Shown: positions 25,443 to 37,302 of the stretch, in pieces
Position numbering within the stretch: position 1 is the stretch's first letter
Layout of the letters: each line of letters opens with the position of its first letter
The notes under the pieces: model-generated
What the model saw: only the letters and a program-made list of their open reading frames with translations
Database searches by the model: none
What the model was told of the DNA's origin: nothing
Assembly: GCA_020137815.1 (NCBI GenBank)
Contig: CM035359.1
Coordinates: forward strand, 743,243-807,242
DNA: 64,000 bases
From: Hormiphora californensis
Lineage: Eukaryota; Ctenophora; Tentaculata; Cydippida; Pleurobrachiidae
Direction of reading: 5' to 3'
Position numbers and translations under genes: made by a program

Positions 25443-26662
25443 GGGTAGCGACTGGCTATTTGAAACACTTTTTCACTTTTTTCCTTTGTGTGTCCTCAAA
25501 TCAAGTTGAACCCAATTTTTTCACGCTATGTTACCGAGACAGTCCCAGGGTAGTTTGGAGTGGTTTGAGATGTCTCATTTTGTCTTCCGGGGTCAGGGTC
25601 ACATGATATATACATACCCAAATTTGGTGTTTCAATTAGCCCGCCTCAGTCTGCTAATTTGAAACACCTGTATCTCCCTCAATTTGTCCACGAAACCGAA
25701 ATTTTTGACCTGAAATAGTTAGAAAAGGGTTGTACTGAGCCATTCCATGTCTGAAATCTGAATTTTTTTGCATGTGCTTGGTGCAGTGAATGTTTCCAAA
25801 AAGTGTTTCAAATAGCCAGGAAAACAGTTTTTGTCCCAAATTCGGCCAATTTTAGGAGGAAATGGCTAAATTCATAATTCATATCCTCCCTATGCTCAAA
25901 ATGAACATCAAACATTTCCGACAGCGGATTTGGAGAAAAGTGTTTCAAATAGCCCTCCGCGGTGTTTCAAGTTACCAGAATCGCTTGCCCAGCAATAAGC
26001 TTGCCGGTTTAGACCTGCTAAATTGGTGTTGCTTGTTTAAACAAGGTACCAGAGGGCACGCACACTGCACAGACTGACCATACTTGACCATGACCACATT
26101 TGGTCAAGATTTTGACCAAGTCGCACAGACATACCAAATTTGATCATTTGACCAAGCTTGGAGAGTAAAACCTGAAACTAATTCATAAGATATAGTGAAA
26201 ACAACTGAACCCGACTAATTTCGATACGCTGAATCACGTAAGCAACTTTTCCAGCCCCTCAGAGGTCGATAAATTACCGTACTTGAGTATAATTGGGTCT
26301 AATTGGCCTTAATTGCTCAATTAAGGCACTTTCTCGACCTCTGAGGGATTGTAAAGGTTGCTTACGTGATTCAACGTATCAAAATTAGTCGGAAAAGTGC
26401 CCTCACATGTGCATCTATCAATTTCAGGTGAAAAGTTGTAAATGGGGTCATCAAGACCCAATTATGCTCAATTAGGACACTTTCCCGATCTCAGACAGAT
26501 TGGAAAAGTTGCTTACGTGATTCAGCGTATCAAAATTAGTCGGGTTCAGTGGTTAGACAAGCTATAATACACACGGGGCACTTCAAATAGCCAGTCCACC
26601 TGTTTCAAATAGCCAGACACTGTTTCAAATTGGCAGACGTTTCAAATAGCCAGTCGCTACCC
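25443..26662. mobile_element. 1.22-kb TIR element inserted in the 43-bp satellite
   Basis: Ends GGGTAGCGACTGGCTATTTG and CAAATAGCCAGTCGCTACCC. TA on both sides (25441-25442; 26663-26664) restores the satellite sequence AATTGTA-TACTTTCAG when the element is removed, so it is a TA-duplicating insertion (Tc1/mariner-like or similar). GTTTCAAATAGCCA recurs inside near both ends. A partial foldback (26050-26560) of the family seen at 52.8 kb is nested within it. A second element with the same end motif spans about 50.5-51.74 kb. No coding. Confidence 0.75.
26050..26560. mobile_element. Diverged copy of the 52.8-kb foldback family
   Basis: Shares GAATCACGTAAGCAACTTTT, the inverted AATTAGTCGG/CCGACTAATT motifs and GACCTCTGAGG with 52789-53555. 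The element is shorter and less symmetrical, and its outer arms are eroded. Confidence 0.65.
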
Positions 26663-29600
26663 TACTTTCAGAGGCCATGGAGTACACGTGTGGCTGACAA
26701 TTGTATACTTTCAGAGGCCATGGAGTACACGTGTGGCTGACAATTGTATACTTTCAGAGGCCATGGAGTACACGTGTGGCTGACAATTGTATACTTTCAG
26801 AGGCCATGGAGTACACGTGTGGCTGACAATTGTATACTTTCAGAGGCCATGGAGTACACGTGTGGCTGACAATTGTATACTTTCAGAGGCCATGGAGTAC
26901 ACGTGTGGCTGACAATTGTATACTTTCAGAGGCCATGGAGTACACGTGTGTCTGACAATTGTATACTTTCAGAGGCCATGGAGTACACGTGTGGCTGACA
27001 ATTGTATACTTTCAGAGGCCATGGAGTACACGTGTCTGACAATTGTATACTTTCAGAGGCCATGGAGTACACGTGTGGCTGACAATTGTATACTTTCAGA
27101 GGCCATGGAGTACACGTGTGGCTGACAATTGTATACTTTCAGAGGCCATGGAGTACACGTGTCTGACAATTGTATACTTTCAGAGGCCATGGAGTACACG
27201 TGTGTCTGACAATTGTATACTTTCAGAGGCCATGGAGTACACGTGTGGCTGACAATTGTATACTTTCAGAGGCCATGGAGTACACGTGTGGCTGACAATT
27301 GTATACTTTCAGAGGCCATGGAGTACACGTGTGTCTGACAATTGTATACTTTCAGAGGCCATGGAGTACACGTGTGGCTGACAATTGTATACTTTCAGAG
27401 GCCATGGAGTACACGTGTGTCTGACAATTGTATACTTTCAGAGGCCATGGAGTACACGTGTGGCTGACAATTGTATACTTTCAGAGGCCATGGAGTACAC
27501 GTGTGTCTGACAATTGTATACTTTCAGAGGCCATGGAGTACACTTGTGGCTGACAATTGTATACTTTCAGAGGCCATGGAGTACACGTGTGGCTGACAAT
27601 TGTATACTTTCAGAGGCCATGGAGTACACGTGTGGCTGACAATTGTATACTTTCAGAGGCCATGGAGTACACGTGTGTCTGACAATTGTATACTTTCAGA
27701 GGCCATGGAGTACACGTGTGTCTGACAATTGTATACTTTCAGAGGCCATGGAGTACACGTGGCTGACAATTGTATACTTTCAGAGGCCATGGAGTACACG
27801 TGTCTGACAATTGTATACTTTCAGAGGCCATGGAGTACACGTGTGGCTGACAATTGTATACTTTCAGAGGCCATGGAGTACACGTGTGGCTGACAATTGT
27901 ATACTTTCAGAGGCCATGGAGTACACGTGTGTCTGACAATTGTATACTTTCAGAGGCCATGGAGTACACGTGTGGCTGACAATTGTATACTTTCAGAGGC
28001 CATGGAGTACACGTGTGTCTGACAATTGTATACTTTCAGAGGCCATGGAGTACACGTGTCTGACAATTGTATACTTTCAGAGGCCATGGAGTACACGTGT
28101 CTGACAATTGTATACTTTCAGAGGCCATGGAGTACACGTGTCTGACAATTGTATACTTTCAGAGGCCATGGAGTACACGTGTGGCTGACAATTGTATACT
28201 TTCAGAGGCCATGGAGTACACGTGTCTGACAATTGTATACTTTCAGAGGCCATGGAGTACACGTGTGGCTGACAATTGTATACTTTCAGAGGCCATGGAG
28301 TACACGTGTGGCTGACAATTGTATACTTTCAGAGGTCATGGAGTACACGTGTGGCTGACAATTGTATACTTTCAGAGGCCATGGAGTACACGTGTGTCTG
28401 ACAATTGTATACTTTTAGAGGCCATGGAGTATAACACGTGTGGCTGACAATTGTATACTTTCAGAGGCCATGGAGTACACGTGTGTCTGACAATTGTATA
28501 CTTTCAGAGGCCATGGAGTACACGTGTGGCTGACAATTGTATACTTTCAGAGGCCATGGAGTACACGTGTGGCTGACAATTGTATACTTTCAGAGGCCAT
28601 GGAGTACACGTGTGGCTGACAATTGTATACTTTCAGAGGCCATGGAGTACACGTGTGGCTGACAATTGTATACTTTCAGAGGCCATGGAGTACACGTGTG
28701 TCTGACAATTGTATACTTTCAGAGGCCATGGAGTACACGTGTGGCTGACAATTGTATACTTTCAGAGGCCATGGAGTACACGTGTCTGACAATTGTATAC
28801 TTTCAGAGGCCATGGAGTACACGTGTGGCTGACAATTGTATACTTTCAGAGGCCATGGAGTACACGTGTGTCTGACAATTGTATACTTTCAGAGGCCATG
28901 GAGTACACGTGTGGCTGACAATTGTATACTTTCAGAGGCCATGGAGTACACGTGTGGCTGACAATTGTATACTTTCAGAGGCCATGGAGTACACGTGTGG
29001 CTGACAATTGTATACTTTCAGAGGCCATGGAGTACACGTGTGGCTGACAATTGTATACTTTCAGAGGCCATGGAGTACACGTGTGGCTGACAATTGTATA
29101 CTTTCAGAGGCCATGGAGTACACGTGGCTGACAATTGTATACTTTCAGAGGCCATGGAGTACACGTGTGGCTGACAATTGTATACTTTCAGAGGCCATGG
29201 AGTACACGTGTGTCTGACAATTGTATACTTTCAGAGGCCATGGAGTACACGTGTGTCTGACAATTGTATACTTTCAGAGGCCATGGAGTACACGTGTGGC
29301 TGACAATTGTATACTTTCAGAGGCCATGGAGTACACGTGTGGCTGACAATTGTATACTTTCAGAGGCCATGGAGTACACGTGTGGCTGACAATTGTATAC
29401 TTTCAGAGGCCATGGAGTACACGTGTGGCTGACAATTGTATACTTTCAGAGGCCATGGAGTACACGTGTGGCTGACAATTGTATACTTTCAGAGGCCATG
29501 GAGTACACGTGTGTCTGACAATTGTATACTTTCAGAGGCCATGGAGTACACGTGGCTGACAATTGTATACTTTCAGAGGCCATGGAGTACACGTGTGTCT

Positions 29601-29853
29601 GACAATTGTATACTTTCAGAGGCCATGGAGTACACGTGTGGCTGACAATTGTATACTTTCAGAGGCCATGGAGTACACGTGTGGCTGACAATTGTATACT
29701 TTCAGAGGCCATGGAGTACACGTGTGGCTGACAATTGTATACTTTCAGAGGCCATGGAGTACACGTGTGGCTGACAATTGTATACTTTCAGAGGCCATGG
29801 AGTACACGTGTGGCTGACAATTGTATACTTTCAGAGGCCATGGAGTACACGTG
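26663..29853. repeat. 43-bp satellite, about 74 copies, one E-box per unit
   Basis: Unit TACTTTCAGAGGCCATGGAG, then TACACGTGTGGCTGACAATT, then GTA (43 bp). Units vary at one site: GTGTGGCTGAC, GTGTGTCTGAC, GTGTCTGAC (41 bp) or GTGGCTGAC (41 bp); otherwise they are nearly identical. A few units carry TTCAGAGGTCATGG or an extra ATAAC. An outlying unit remnant lies at 25412-25440, left of the 1.22-kb insertion. Frames of 60-80 codons in it are repeat artefacts. Confidence 0.97.
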
Positions 29854-29907
29854 TTTTCAAGTTTGTGTGATAATTCCCGCGCTTCCAAAATCAGCAACAT
29901 TTAGAAG

Positions 29908-29955
29908 ATGGCTGCCGAAACATCGACATATTCTTTTTGGTCACTTTGGTTACTG
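29908..29955 (+). CDS. Candidate first coding exon
   Basis: ATG in good start context (GAAGATGGCTGCC) opens 16 codons reading MAAETSTYSFWSLWLL, ending at a strong donor CTG|GTAAGT. It begins 55 bp after the E-box satellite ends. No following exon was recognised, so the gene cannot be named. The peptide is consistent with the start of a signal anchor or an ordinary N-terminus; it is too short to decide. Confidence 0.35.
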
Positions 29956-30294
29956 GTAAGTATGTCAGTTTCCAATTTGAAGAGGAGGGGAGAGGGAAAT
30001 TAAATGGTACTACGTCACTCACTCTTGAAGTAATACTGTATAATAATAGTAGGGTGCTAAATATTGGTAAATACTGTCGGAGAGAGAATGTTCGACCAAG
30101 TTACGGCATCTACCCTCCAGGATATAGTGGCTATCTTGTACAATAACTACCCCTCCCCCCCCCCCCAGGATAGTGGCTATACTAGTAACGGCAGCTGTTG
30201 GCTCCATTAAATCTATCTACTGTACTCGCATGGAGATATACTTGCAATTGTGAGTACTAAATCAGAGAGATCACAATTAAGTACTGCTGTAGAA

Positions 30295-31431
30295 ATATTA
30301 GGTCATCCAATATTGATCTGGACTGGGTTATTGTGAGAGAACGGTATCAGTTAGAGTCAAGCTGCCGGTTTTAGCGTCTTCCTTGGATATTTTTGGGTTG
30401 GACTAGCATGGTGGGAGCCTTCACATGCCTGCTCTATGGTCTCACATGCAATGAGTTTAGGCATTACTCCAGTTGCCGCTTTACGCAAGAATAAACTGTG
30501 GCACTATGGAAGATTGAATATGTAATGACATTTTGTCTATTGGGGATAGATGATCGGTTTGACCGTTGTTCCTAGATCAATTTTTAAGCCCGAACACGAT
30601 GCAACCAAAATTGAAGCTTTTACATTCCATCTTCACTCTCAAAAATTGGCTTTTTGTCAAAAGTTCGTCTAACGCACTTAATGCCCGTTTTTGTACGTTT
30701 TAGACGTCTAAATGACATGAATCGAACGTTAAATGTTAGCTAGTACAATTGTCTAGGTCCAATGTGAGTTTTATTACGATCGATCAATGGATACTTAGCT
30801 CATGGCGGCTTTTTTCAACATGACTAAAAAGTTTGAAAATTCAGCTTATCCAAACCTTGCGAAAATCACTTCCAAGTGCTAGAAATTTTATCCAAAAATT
30901 TCAGGAAGGTTCATGGAATACCTCAAGCCATTTGATAAGACACATATACGCTCCAGTTGCAGATTGGAGGCTGGCTCCAGTTTCTGGCGCCAGCCTCCAG
31001 TCTGCAACTGGCGCAAGCTGGGAGAGTCCCTGTGCGCGCCAAATCTTCGTTGACTAGCAGGGTTTTCGATGTGAATTGCATGTAAAGTAGCGCGCGCGGC
31101 AGTGTCAGCAGTGTCAGCAGGGGCCTGCTTCATTGTAACTAACGTCAGTCGCAAAATCTCTAACTGGACCCATAGGGTTAAGAACCGTCCAAATTATCCG
31201 GAAGTAGGTCTAATTGGTCCAAAATTGAGTTGGAAAATGGCGTAAAGCGGCAACTAGAGTAATGCCTAAACTCATTGCCTGTGATACCATAGAGCAGGCA
31301 TGTGAAGGCTCCCACCATGCTAGTCAAACCCAAAAATATCCAAGGAAGACGCTGGAACCGGCCGCTTGGCTCTATCTGATACCGTTCTCTCACAACAACC
31401 CAGTCCAGATCAATATTGGATGACCTAATAT
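30295..31431. mobile_element. 1.14-kb element with ~190-bp TIRs
   Basis: ATATTAGGTCATCCAATATT at 30295 pairs with AATATTGGATGACCTAATAT ending at 31431. Homology runs inward ~190 bp (GCATGGTGGGAGCCTTCACA and its inverse), with about 10-15% differences. A second internal hairpin (GGCTGGCTCCAG...TGGCGCCAGCCTCCAG) lies near 30970-31015. No transposase seen. Confidence 0.75.
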
Positions 31432-31504
31432 GTTATCTATGATATCTGTATGGCTGTAATTGTGATCTCTCTCCATCTCTCACACTAGCAATACCTCTAT
31501 TAAC

Positions 31505-31730
31505 CCCCCCCCCCCTAGTAACCCCATGGCCCATAGTACCCCCTAAAAACCCTGAAAACCCCCTAAAAACCCCCTAAAAAACCCCTGGTAACCCCCTAGT
31601 ACCCCTAATAACCCCTATTAACCCCCTAGTACCCCCTATTAACCCCCTAGTAACCCCCTAGTACCCCTATTAACCCCCTAGTACCCCCTATTAACCCCCT
31701 AGTAACGCCCTAGTACCCCCTAGTAACGGA
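31505..31730. repeat. TAACCCCCTAGTACCCC minisatellite
   Basis: Variable 10-21 bp C-rich units, related in sequence to the array at 2449-3107. Confidence 0.9.
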
Positions 31731-31739
31731 CACCCATAC

Positions 31740-32310
31740 CGACGCCCATAGTTCGGTGGGAATCGAATTTTTTTAAAAACCAGTTTGTCTTAAACTCGAA
31801 CCATTACGATTGTAATAGTTTTATAGCCTTGATCGTATTCCACGAAAGTGATGTAATTGTCAACTGTCAACTTGTTCAGCTTGAATAAAACCTTTTAAAT
31901 ACCAGCTTTAATCGGCTTGACATGTAATCAATGGAGACCATAGTTCATTAGTAAATTAAATACACGTCATTCATGACTGTTTTAAAAATTCTGAATTTTT
32001 TTTCATTCCAAAATCATCTTTCGTAATCCTCTTAGTTTTCAAGATAATATGGTTTTTAGAACATTCAAATATTTAATAAACATCATTGCATATAGAGCTG
32101 TCAGGCCAATGCTCTGACCACAGTTCTCGTGCGAAATGAGAATAGGGTCCCGGTCAGGCCAATGCTCTGATAGATCTAGCATAGCTAGATGTACAGTTAA
32201 TTGAAGAATTGGAGATAACCACTAGCAATAAAATACAAATTCAAATGTGATATGAATTAAAATACTTTTCATTAACTTCAATAAAAAACTAAATCAACTC
32301 AGATCTTACA
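31740..32310. other. No gene recognised
   Basis: AT-rich, single-copy-looking. Contains two copies of GTCAGGCCAATGCTCTGA (32100 and 32154), also present at 24.95 kb. Confidence 0.4.
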
Positions 32311-32320
32311 CGGGGGGGGG

Positions 32321-32526
32321 GACTACGGGGGCTCGAAAGGAGAGCCCGAATAGGTCGCCCGAAAGATTCATCTGTGATTACGTTTCACCACACTTTCACT
32401 TTCAGAAGGCACTTATATGCGTCACGTGCATGTGCCTTCTGTGTGGTGAAAGTATGGTTTCACGTAATGTGCAAATAGATCTTTCGGGCGATCTATTCGG
32501 GGATTTCTTTTGGGCCCCCGTAATCC
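32321..32526. mobile_element. ~205-bp foldback element
   Basis: ACGGGGGCTCGAAAGG with GCCCGAAAGAT pairs with ATCTTTCGGGCGAT and TTTTGGGCCCCCGT. The inner arms TTCACCACAC and GTGTGGTGAA with AGAAGGCAC/GTGCCTTCT close the hairpin. Confidence 0.7.
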
Positions 32527-32529
32527 ACT

Positions 32530-33060
32530 GCCTTAGGGCCGGGAAGTTTTAATTTTAGCCTTTTTGTTTGGTTTTCTAATCTGGCTTTTCGATTATACTT
32601 ATAAAAACTATCTAGGTCAAACAGCTGGGTCAAACAGTTTTAAAAAGTCTTATTTTTGCTGATCCTGATCAATCAAATATTTTTATTAATAATATTATTA
32701 ATATTTTACTGATTTATAGTCCTGCTAACTAATTAAATAGTCAATTGACACAGTTGGAAGTCCTCTTGATCTCCTGATAAATTAAGGAGGACTCTCTCTC
32801 CTGATAAATTAACGTTTAGGGAGGGCTCTCTCCTGATAAATTAGGGAGGGCTCTCTCCAGATGATTCACCTCCACTTTCGTTCTGAAGCCGAGAAATAAT
32901 GTTGATCTGATCCCTAAGAGATACAGTGGGTCAAAAAGGAACAGAAGTAATGATGTACATTAAAACATATGTTGAAATAATATAATTCTTGGCTATTCCC
33001 TGGAATTTTCCCTGAGGAATAGCCGTCACTGAGCGCTGAGAACTGAGGTCTCAGGGAATA
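32530..33060. other. AT-rich spacer with a short GAGGGCTCTCTCCTGATAAA repeat
   Basis: Three or four copies of CTCTCTCCTGATAAATTA at 32770-32860. The last part (32985-33060) belongs to the CTGAGGTCTCAG family in which the MULE is inserted. Confidence 0.5.
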
Positions 33061-33871
33061 GCCGTCATTGAGGAATCCCTACTTCCATACCAATACCCTC
33101 CATACCAACATCCTCCATACCACATAGGTATGGAGGGTGTTGGTATGGAGGCGTTTTGTGAGGTTTAGTGACCTCCATACCAACTCATAGATTATTATTA
33201 GAGAGTTGGTATGGAGGGTATTAAAGACTCTATAACGCTTCCATACCAACTCGACACATCCATACCAACTTGTGAAAACCTTGATTTCCGTGTGTAAGCA
33301 ACCGTCAATTAGAGCCGACCCGATGTACGATTCAATTACACGATTCGTATCACGATACGGGATTCAAATGGCTTCGGCCTTCGTTTTGGGTGGGGAATAT
33401 AAGCGAGCTTTTAGTTGAATGCTGATAGCCTTCTATTCTACCAATACTGTGAGTTTGGTATGGGGACGTTTTGATACTCAAACAGTGAGAATTTTTAGAG
33501 CAAAGAACTGCCAGTGGTGCTGATTGAAAGAACAAATTGTATTATACAATCAAATTACAGTTAAACCTGGCTTTACCGACTTATTCAGGGAAATGGTTCT
33601 GCACGTTATATCGAGGTGTCAGGTGCACGGTATATCGGGGACAGAGGTGCACTGTATTTGGAGGTAAATGATCCCAATTAATACTAAGTCCATGGTATTA
33701 TGGACTCAGTGCTAATGAGACGTGAGAAAATATAGTCTTAGAGCGGTTCTAATTACACAATGTCTGTATGTAAGCGCATTGGCGAGACGATCAATATATA
33801 TAAATACCAATATCCCAGTGCTACGGTTAATATTCGAAAAGTTGTCCTGAAACCTATCTGTTTCTTTGTTT

Positions 33872-33969
33872 ATGCCACAATCGCTTGCAGATGTACTCAA
33901 TGCAGCCCAGGCTGCACTTGACCATGGCACAGTTCCACCTCCCCCTTCATTTGCAGACTACGTTTCGGG
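33872..33969 (+). CDS. Candidate 5' exon of the MULE transposase
   Basis: ATG at 33872 opens MPQSLADVLNAAQAAL, then DHGTVPPPPSFADYVS, ending at TTTCGG|GTAAGT. A possible next exon is 34024-34067 (after GTTCCAG, before AAACAG|GTGTTA), which is phase-compatible and reads VFVTSVWSLDTTSKQ. Neither phase joins directly to the exon at 34598, so one more exon or a different start is needed. Joining is uncertain. Confidence 0.4.
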
Positions 33970-34597
33970 TAAGTGCTATATAGTAGAGTCGATAACTACA
34001 TCGACCTCTCCCAATTGTTCCAGTTTTTGTCACATCTGTTTGGAGCCTCGACACGACCTCTAAACAGGTGTTACTTTTTCACAAACTGTTTTCATCTTGG
34101 TGTAATCAGCAGTTGAAATGTTGCTGATCATAACAAAAACCTGACTAAATTTTTTCAACTTGGGGTAAAACCATGGGTGTCAAAAGTTAGCTCTAGGTCC
34201 CCTGAGTAACCATCCGGAGACTCTAAGAGATATTTCAAGCCGTTCTCCCGTAATCATTAATCCCGGTGGAGAAAAAAATACAATGCGGACGTACGTGAGC
34301 GCTGGCAGGCTGTTTACATGTTATTGTATGTCTCTCACTCTCTCTGGAAAAACCGCACGTGCGGTTGCGCCGCGCGAGATAACTCTTTCTCAAGGGGGAG
34401 AAAAGAGAGAGACGCACATTAACGTTATACATTAAAGTTGAGGTTGTAGGCAATTGCACGTACGTGCTGAAGAGGTAAGTTCTAAAGCAGTAGCTTAGCC
34501 GTAGCCTATACCATGAATTTTCTCTTGAATTTTACCTGTCACTGTCAGAGCTTCGTTTATGTCTCTGCCCCTTGCCCACTTTCGTATTTTGTTTCAG

Positions 34598-36777
34598 GTA
34601 TTACTACTGTATAGAAAAGAAAGTATGTCAATGTCCTGCCCGAATTACAACAACTCCAGATAGCAAGGAAGTCCTTACAAAATCCCAGAAACACAACCAC
34701 CATGCGGATACAGACCGGCTTGCGGCTGCTCAATTGCATACAAGGTATTTATTAGGTTTTACTAACAATTCGTTTTGACGTTTTACATGATAGTACCACT
34801 ACAACTGTATAACAATATATTGCTGTATGCATATGTGTGCAGTCGATATAATGACCCGATCCTTTTTTTCAGGGTGAAAGACATGGCACAATCTGTTAAA
34901 TCAACTGCGGAAGTCGTGGCTACAGCACTGGTGGGAGTTCCAGATCACCTAAAGGAAGAGGGTGTACCTGCTTGGGAATGTTTAGGACGCTCAGTGAGGG
35001 TGGAAAGGAAAAAGTTTGAGAACCACCCTTCAGGAAGCACAGCATCAGATGTGATTTTACCACCAGAGTATATGGTTAGTAATGGCAACTCCCTCTTATT
35101 GTCTCTCTGCAATTGTCAAACTAATCTTGTCAGCTTGTCTCACTGCAACTGTCTGCTGTTGTCTAATATTGTCTAACTGCTGTTGTCTCACTGCAATTGT
35201 CTGCTGTTGTCTCTTGTTGTCTCACTGCTGTTGTCTCACTGCAATTGTCTGCTGTTGTCTGATATTGTCTAACTGCTGTTGTCTCACTGCAATTGTCTGC
35301 AACTGTCTGATATTGTCTAACTGCTGTTGTCTCACTGCAACTGTCTGATATTGTCTAACTGCTGTTGTCTCACTGCAATTGTCTCTTGTTGTCTCACTGC
35401 TGTTGTCTCACTGCAACTGTCTGCTGTTGTCTCACTGCAACTGTCTGCTGTTGTCTGATATTGTCTAACTGCTGTTGTCTCACTGCAACTGTCTCTTGTT
35501 GTCTCACTGCAACTGTCTGCTGTTGTCTAATATTGTCTAACTGCTGTTGTCTCACTGCAACTGTCTGCTGTTGTCTAATATTGTCTAACTGCTGTTGTCT
35601 CACTGCAATTGTCTGCAACTGTCTGATATTGTCTAACTGCTGTTGTCTCACTGCAACTGTCTGATATTGTCTAACTGCTGTTGTCTCACTGCAACTGTCT
35701 GATATTGTCTAACTGCTGTTGTCTCACTGCAATTGTCTCTTGTTGTCTCACTGCTGTTGTCTCACTGCAACTGTCTCTTGTATGTCGCTAATATCAACTA
35801 TCTCACAACTCGTATTTTTGCAGGTTACCATGGGAGGAAAACAGTTTCTCCTGAGTGACGAAAAGGCTCCCCATGGAAAGCGTGTCCTAGTCTTTGCTAC
35901 TCAGTCTGGTCTTGATGCCCTCAGCAATACCTGCATTATATTTATTGACGGAACTTTCCAGACAGCCCCCCTTGGGTGGGAGCAGATTTTCATTATCAGA
36001 ACAGAGCTAAAAGACTGTGAAGGGAGAGTTGCTATAGCATTTTGTCTCTTGGAGGACAAGAGGAAGCCTTCGTATTTAACGGCATTAAAGGCTATCTGTA
36101 AGGCTGCACCAGATTGGAAACCACGGGGAGTTATCAGTGATTTCGAAGTTAACATATTGCAATCTATCGAAGTCTGTTTCCCCGACGCTTGGATCCAGGG
36201 TTGTTGGTTTCATCTGCTGAAATGCTGGAGATTTCATATGAAGAAAGTTCCCGGGTGGAAAGACAATAGGGAACTGCAATTAAAACTACATTCCTGCTAT
36301 GGACTGCCACATCTCCCGTCAGAAGAGATCATCGCTGCCTGGCTTTTCTTGGAGGCAGAAATCTTGACTGACTATCCAGAGGCTGCCGTCTTCTGTAGTT
36401 ACATGACAGATACATGGATGGACGGACGTTACAGTACCCAGCTCTGGAGCTGTTACCTCAGAACGGTGACTGGAGAACACCGTACAAATAACATCTCTGA
36501 GGGATCTAACAACGCCCTTAGATCTCTTTTTGGATCAAAAAAACCTGTGATCTGGTCTTGGATCAAGACCATGAAGATCCATCAAGAGAAGACGGAGCTT
36601 GTCCTGGCACAGAGCCGTGTGGGACGAACAAACATCTCCCGGAAGAAGAAAAAGTACGTGGAGATGAGCAAAGCAATGCTGGAGCTCGTTTCAAACTACA
36701 ACTATCTGGATGATGTGCAGAGACTGAATTTTGTTCGCAGAATGTCCCACTTCACCTCAAAGGGAAGATTGATATGA
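34598..36777 (+). CDS. MULE transposase with FLYWCH-like zinc finger (3 exons)
   Basis: Exons 34598-34744, 34873-35074 and 35824-36777 (stop TGA) join in phase at GT/AG sites. Exon 1 carries the C-terminal half of a FLYWCH-like finger: YYYC, then KVCQCPARI and KSQKHNHHAD supply the C-x-C and H-x-H ligands. Exon 2 (RVKDMAQSVKST...ILPPEYM) is the linker preceding the catalytic domain. Exon 3 is the MULE domain: IIFIDGTFQTAP (first Asp at 35947), GVISDFEVNIL (second Asp at 36139), the C-x2-H signature GCWFHLLKCWRFH, and NNISEGSNNAL (catalytic Glu at 36499). All three acidic residues and the C/H signature are present and the exon has no stop or frameshift. Function by family: cut-and-paste transposition in the nucleus by binding the TIRs. 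The 5' end of the coding region is not fully resolved. Confidence 0.85.
35085..35790. repeat. CTGTTGTCTCACTGCAACTG minisatellite inside a transposase intron
   Basis: Alternating 10-12 bp modules (TTGTCTCACTGCAA(C/T)TGTCT, GCTGTTGTCT, GATATTGTCTAACT) in higher-order arrangement, filling most of the 749-nt intron between the two last exons. Confidence 0.9.
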
Positions 36778-36989
36778 AACTGACAGTATTTTTATGACGA
36801 GTTATAACCATCTGGTATATATATGTGTGTGTATTGTGTACCCAATGTTTAAGATGTCATTGTCATGTTAGCCGGTATACTGATACCAGTGATTTTGTTA
36901 AATACTTATAACAATATGTAATACATTTTACTTTTACCAGTTGTAATGAAATACGTTTTATTTTTCATCATATAACTAAATACCGGCTT

Positions 36990-36997
36990 CGTGAATA
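36990..36997 (+). terminator. Possible polyadenylation signal of the transposase gene
   Basis: GAATAAAA about 215 bp after the transposase stop and just inside the right TIR. The only clear AATAAA downstream within the element. Confidence 0.35.
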
Positions 36998-37302
36998 AAA
37001 GGCCAGCCCCACCTAAAGCGAAGCCATGAGAATCCCCTATCGTGATATGAATCGTGTAATTGAATCGTACATCGGCTCAGCTCTAATTGACGGTAGCTTA
37101 CACACAAGTTGGTATGGATGTGTCGAGTTGGTATGGAAGCGTTATAGAGTCTTTAATACCCTCCATACCAACTCTCTAATAATAATCTATGAGTTGGTAT
37201 GGAGGTCACTAAACCTCACAAAACGCCTCCATACCAACACCCTCCATACCTATGTGGTATGGAGGATGTTGGTATGGAGGGTATTGGTATGGAAGTGTGG
37301 AA

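Larger units (their letters stand above)
33073..37302 (+). mobile_element. Mutator-like (MULE) DNA transposon, 4.23 kb
   Basis: The element has TIRs of roughly 280 bp (about 33073-33362 and 37022-37302), each carrying repeated CCATACCAAC/GTTGGTATGG motifs that also pair within a TIR. CCGTCATTGAG occurs on both sides (33062-33072 and 37303-37313), an 11-bp target duplication, within a ~39-bp tandem repeat (TCATTGAGCGCTGAGAACTG, AGGTCTCAGGGAATAGCC). Inside is one transposase gene with introns. TIR similarity is high, so the insertion may be recent and the element possibly still autonomous. Confidence 0.85.

Noticed and set aside
35085-35790. Cysteine-rich protein (CCCLTATV repeats)
   Set aside because: The frame is intronic minisatellite between two well-defined transposase exons.
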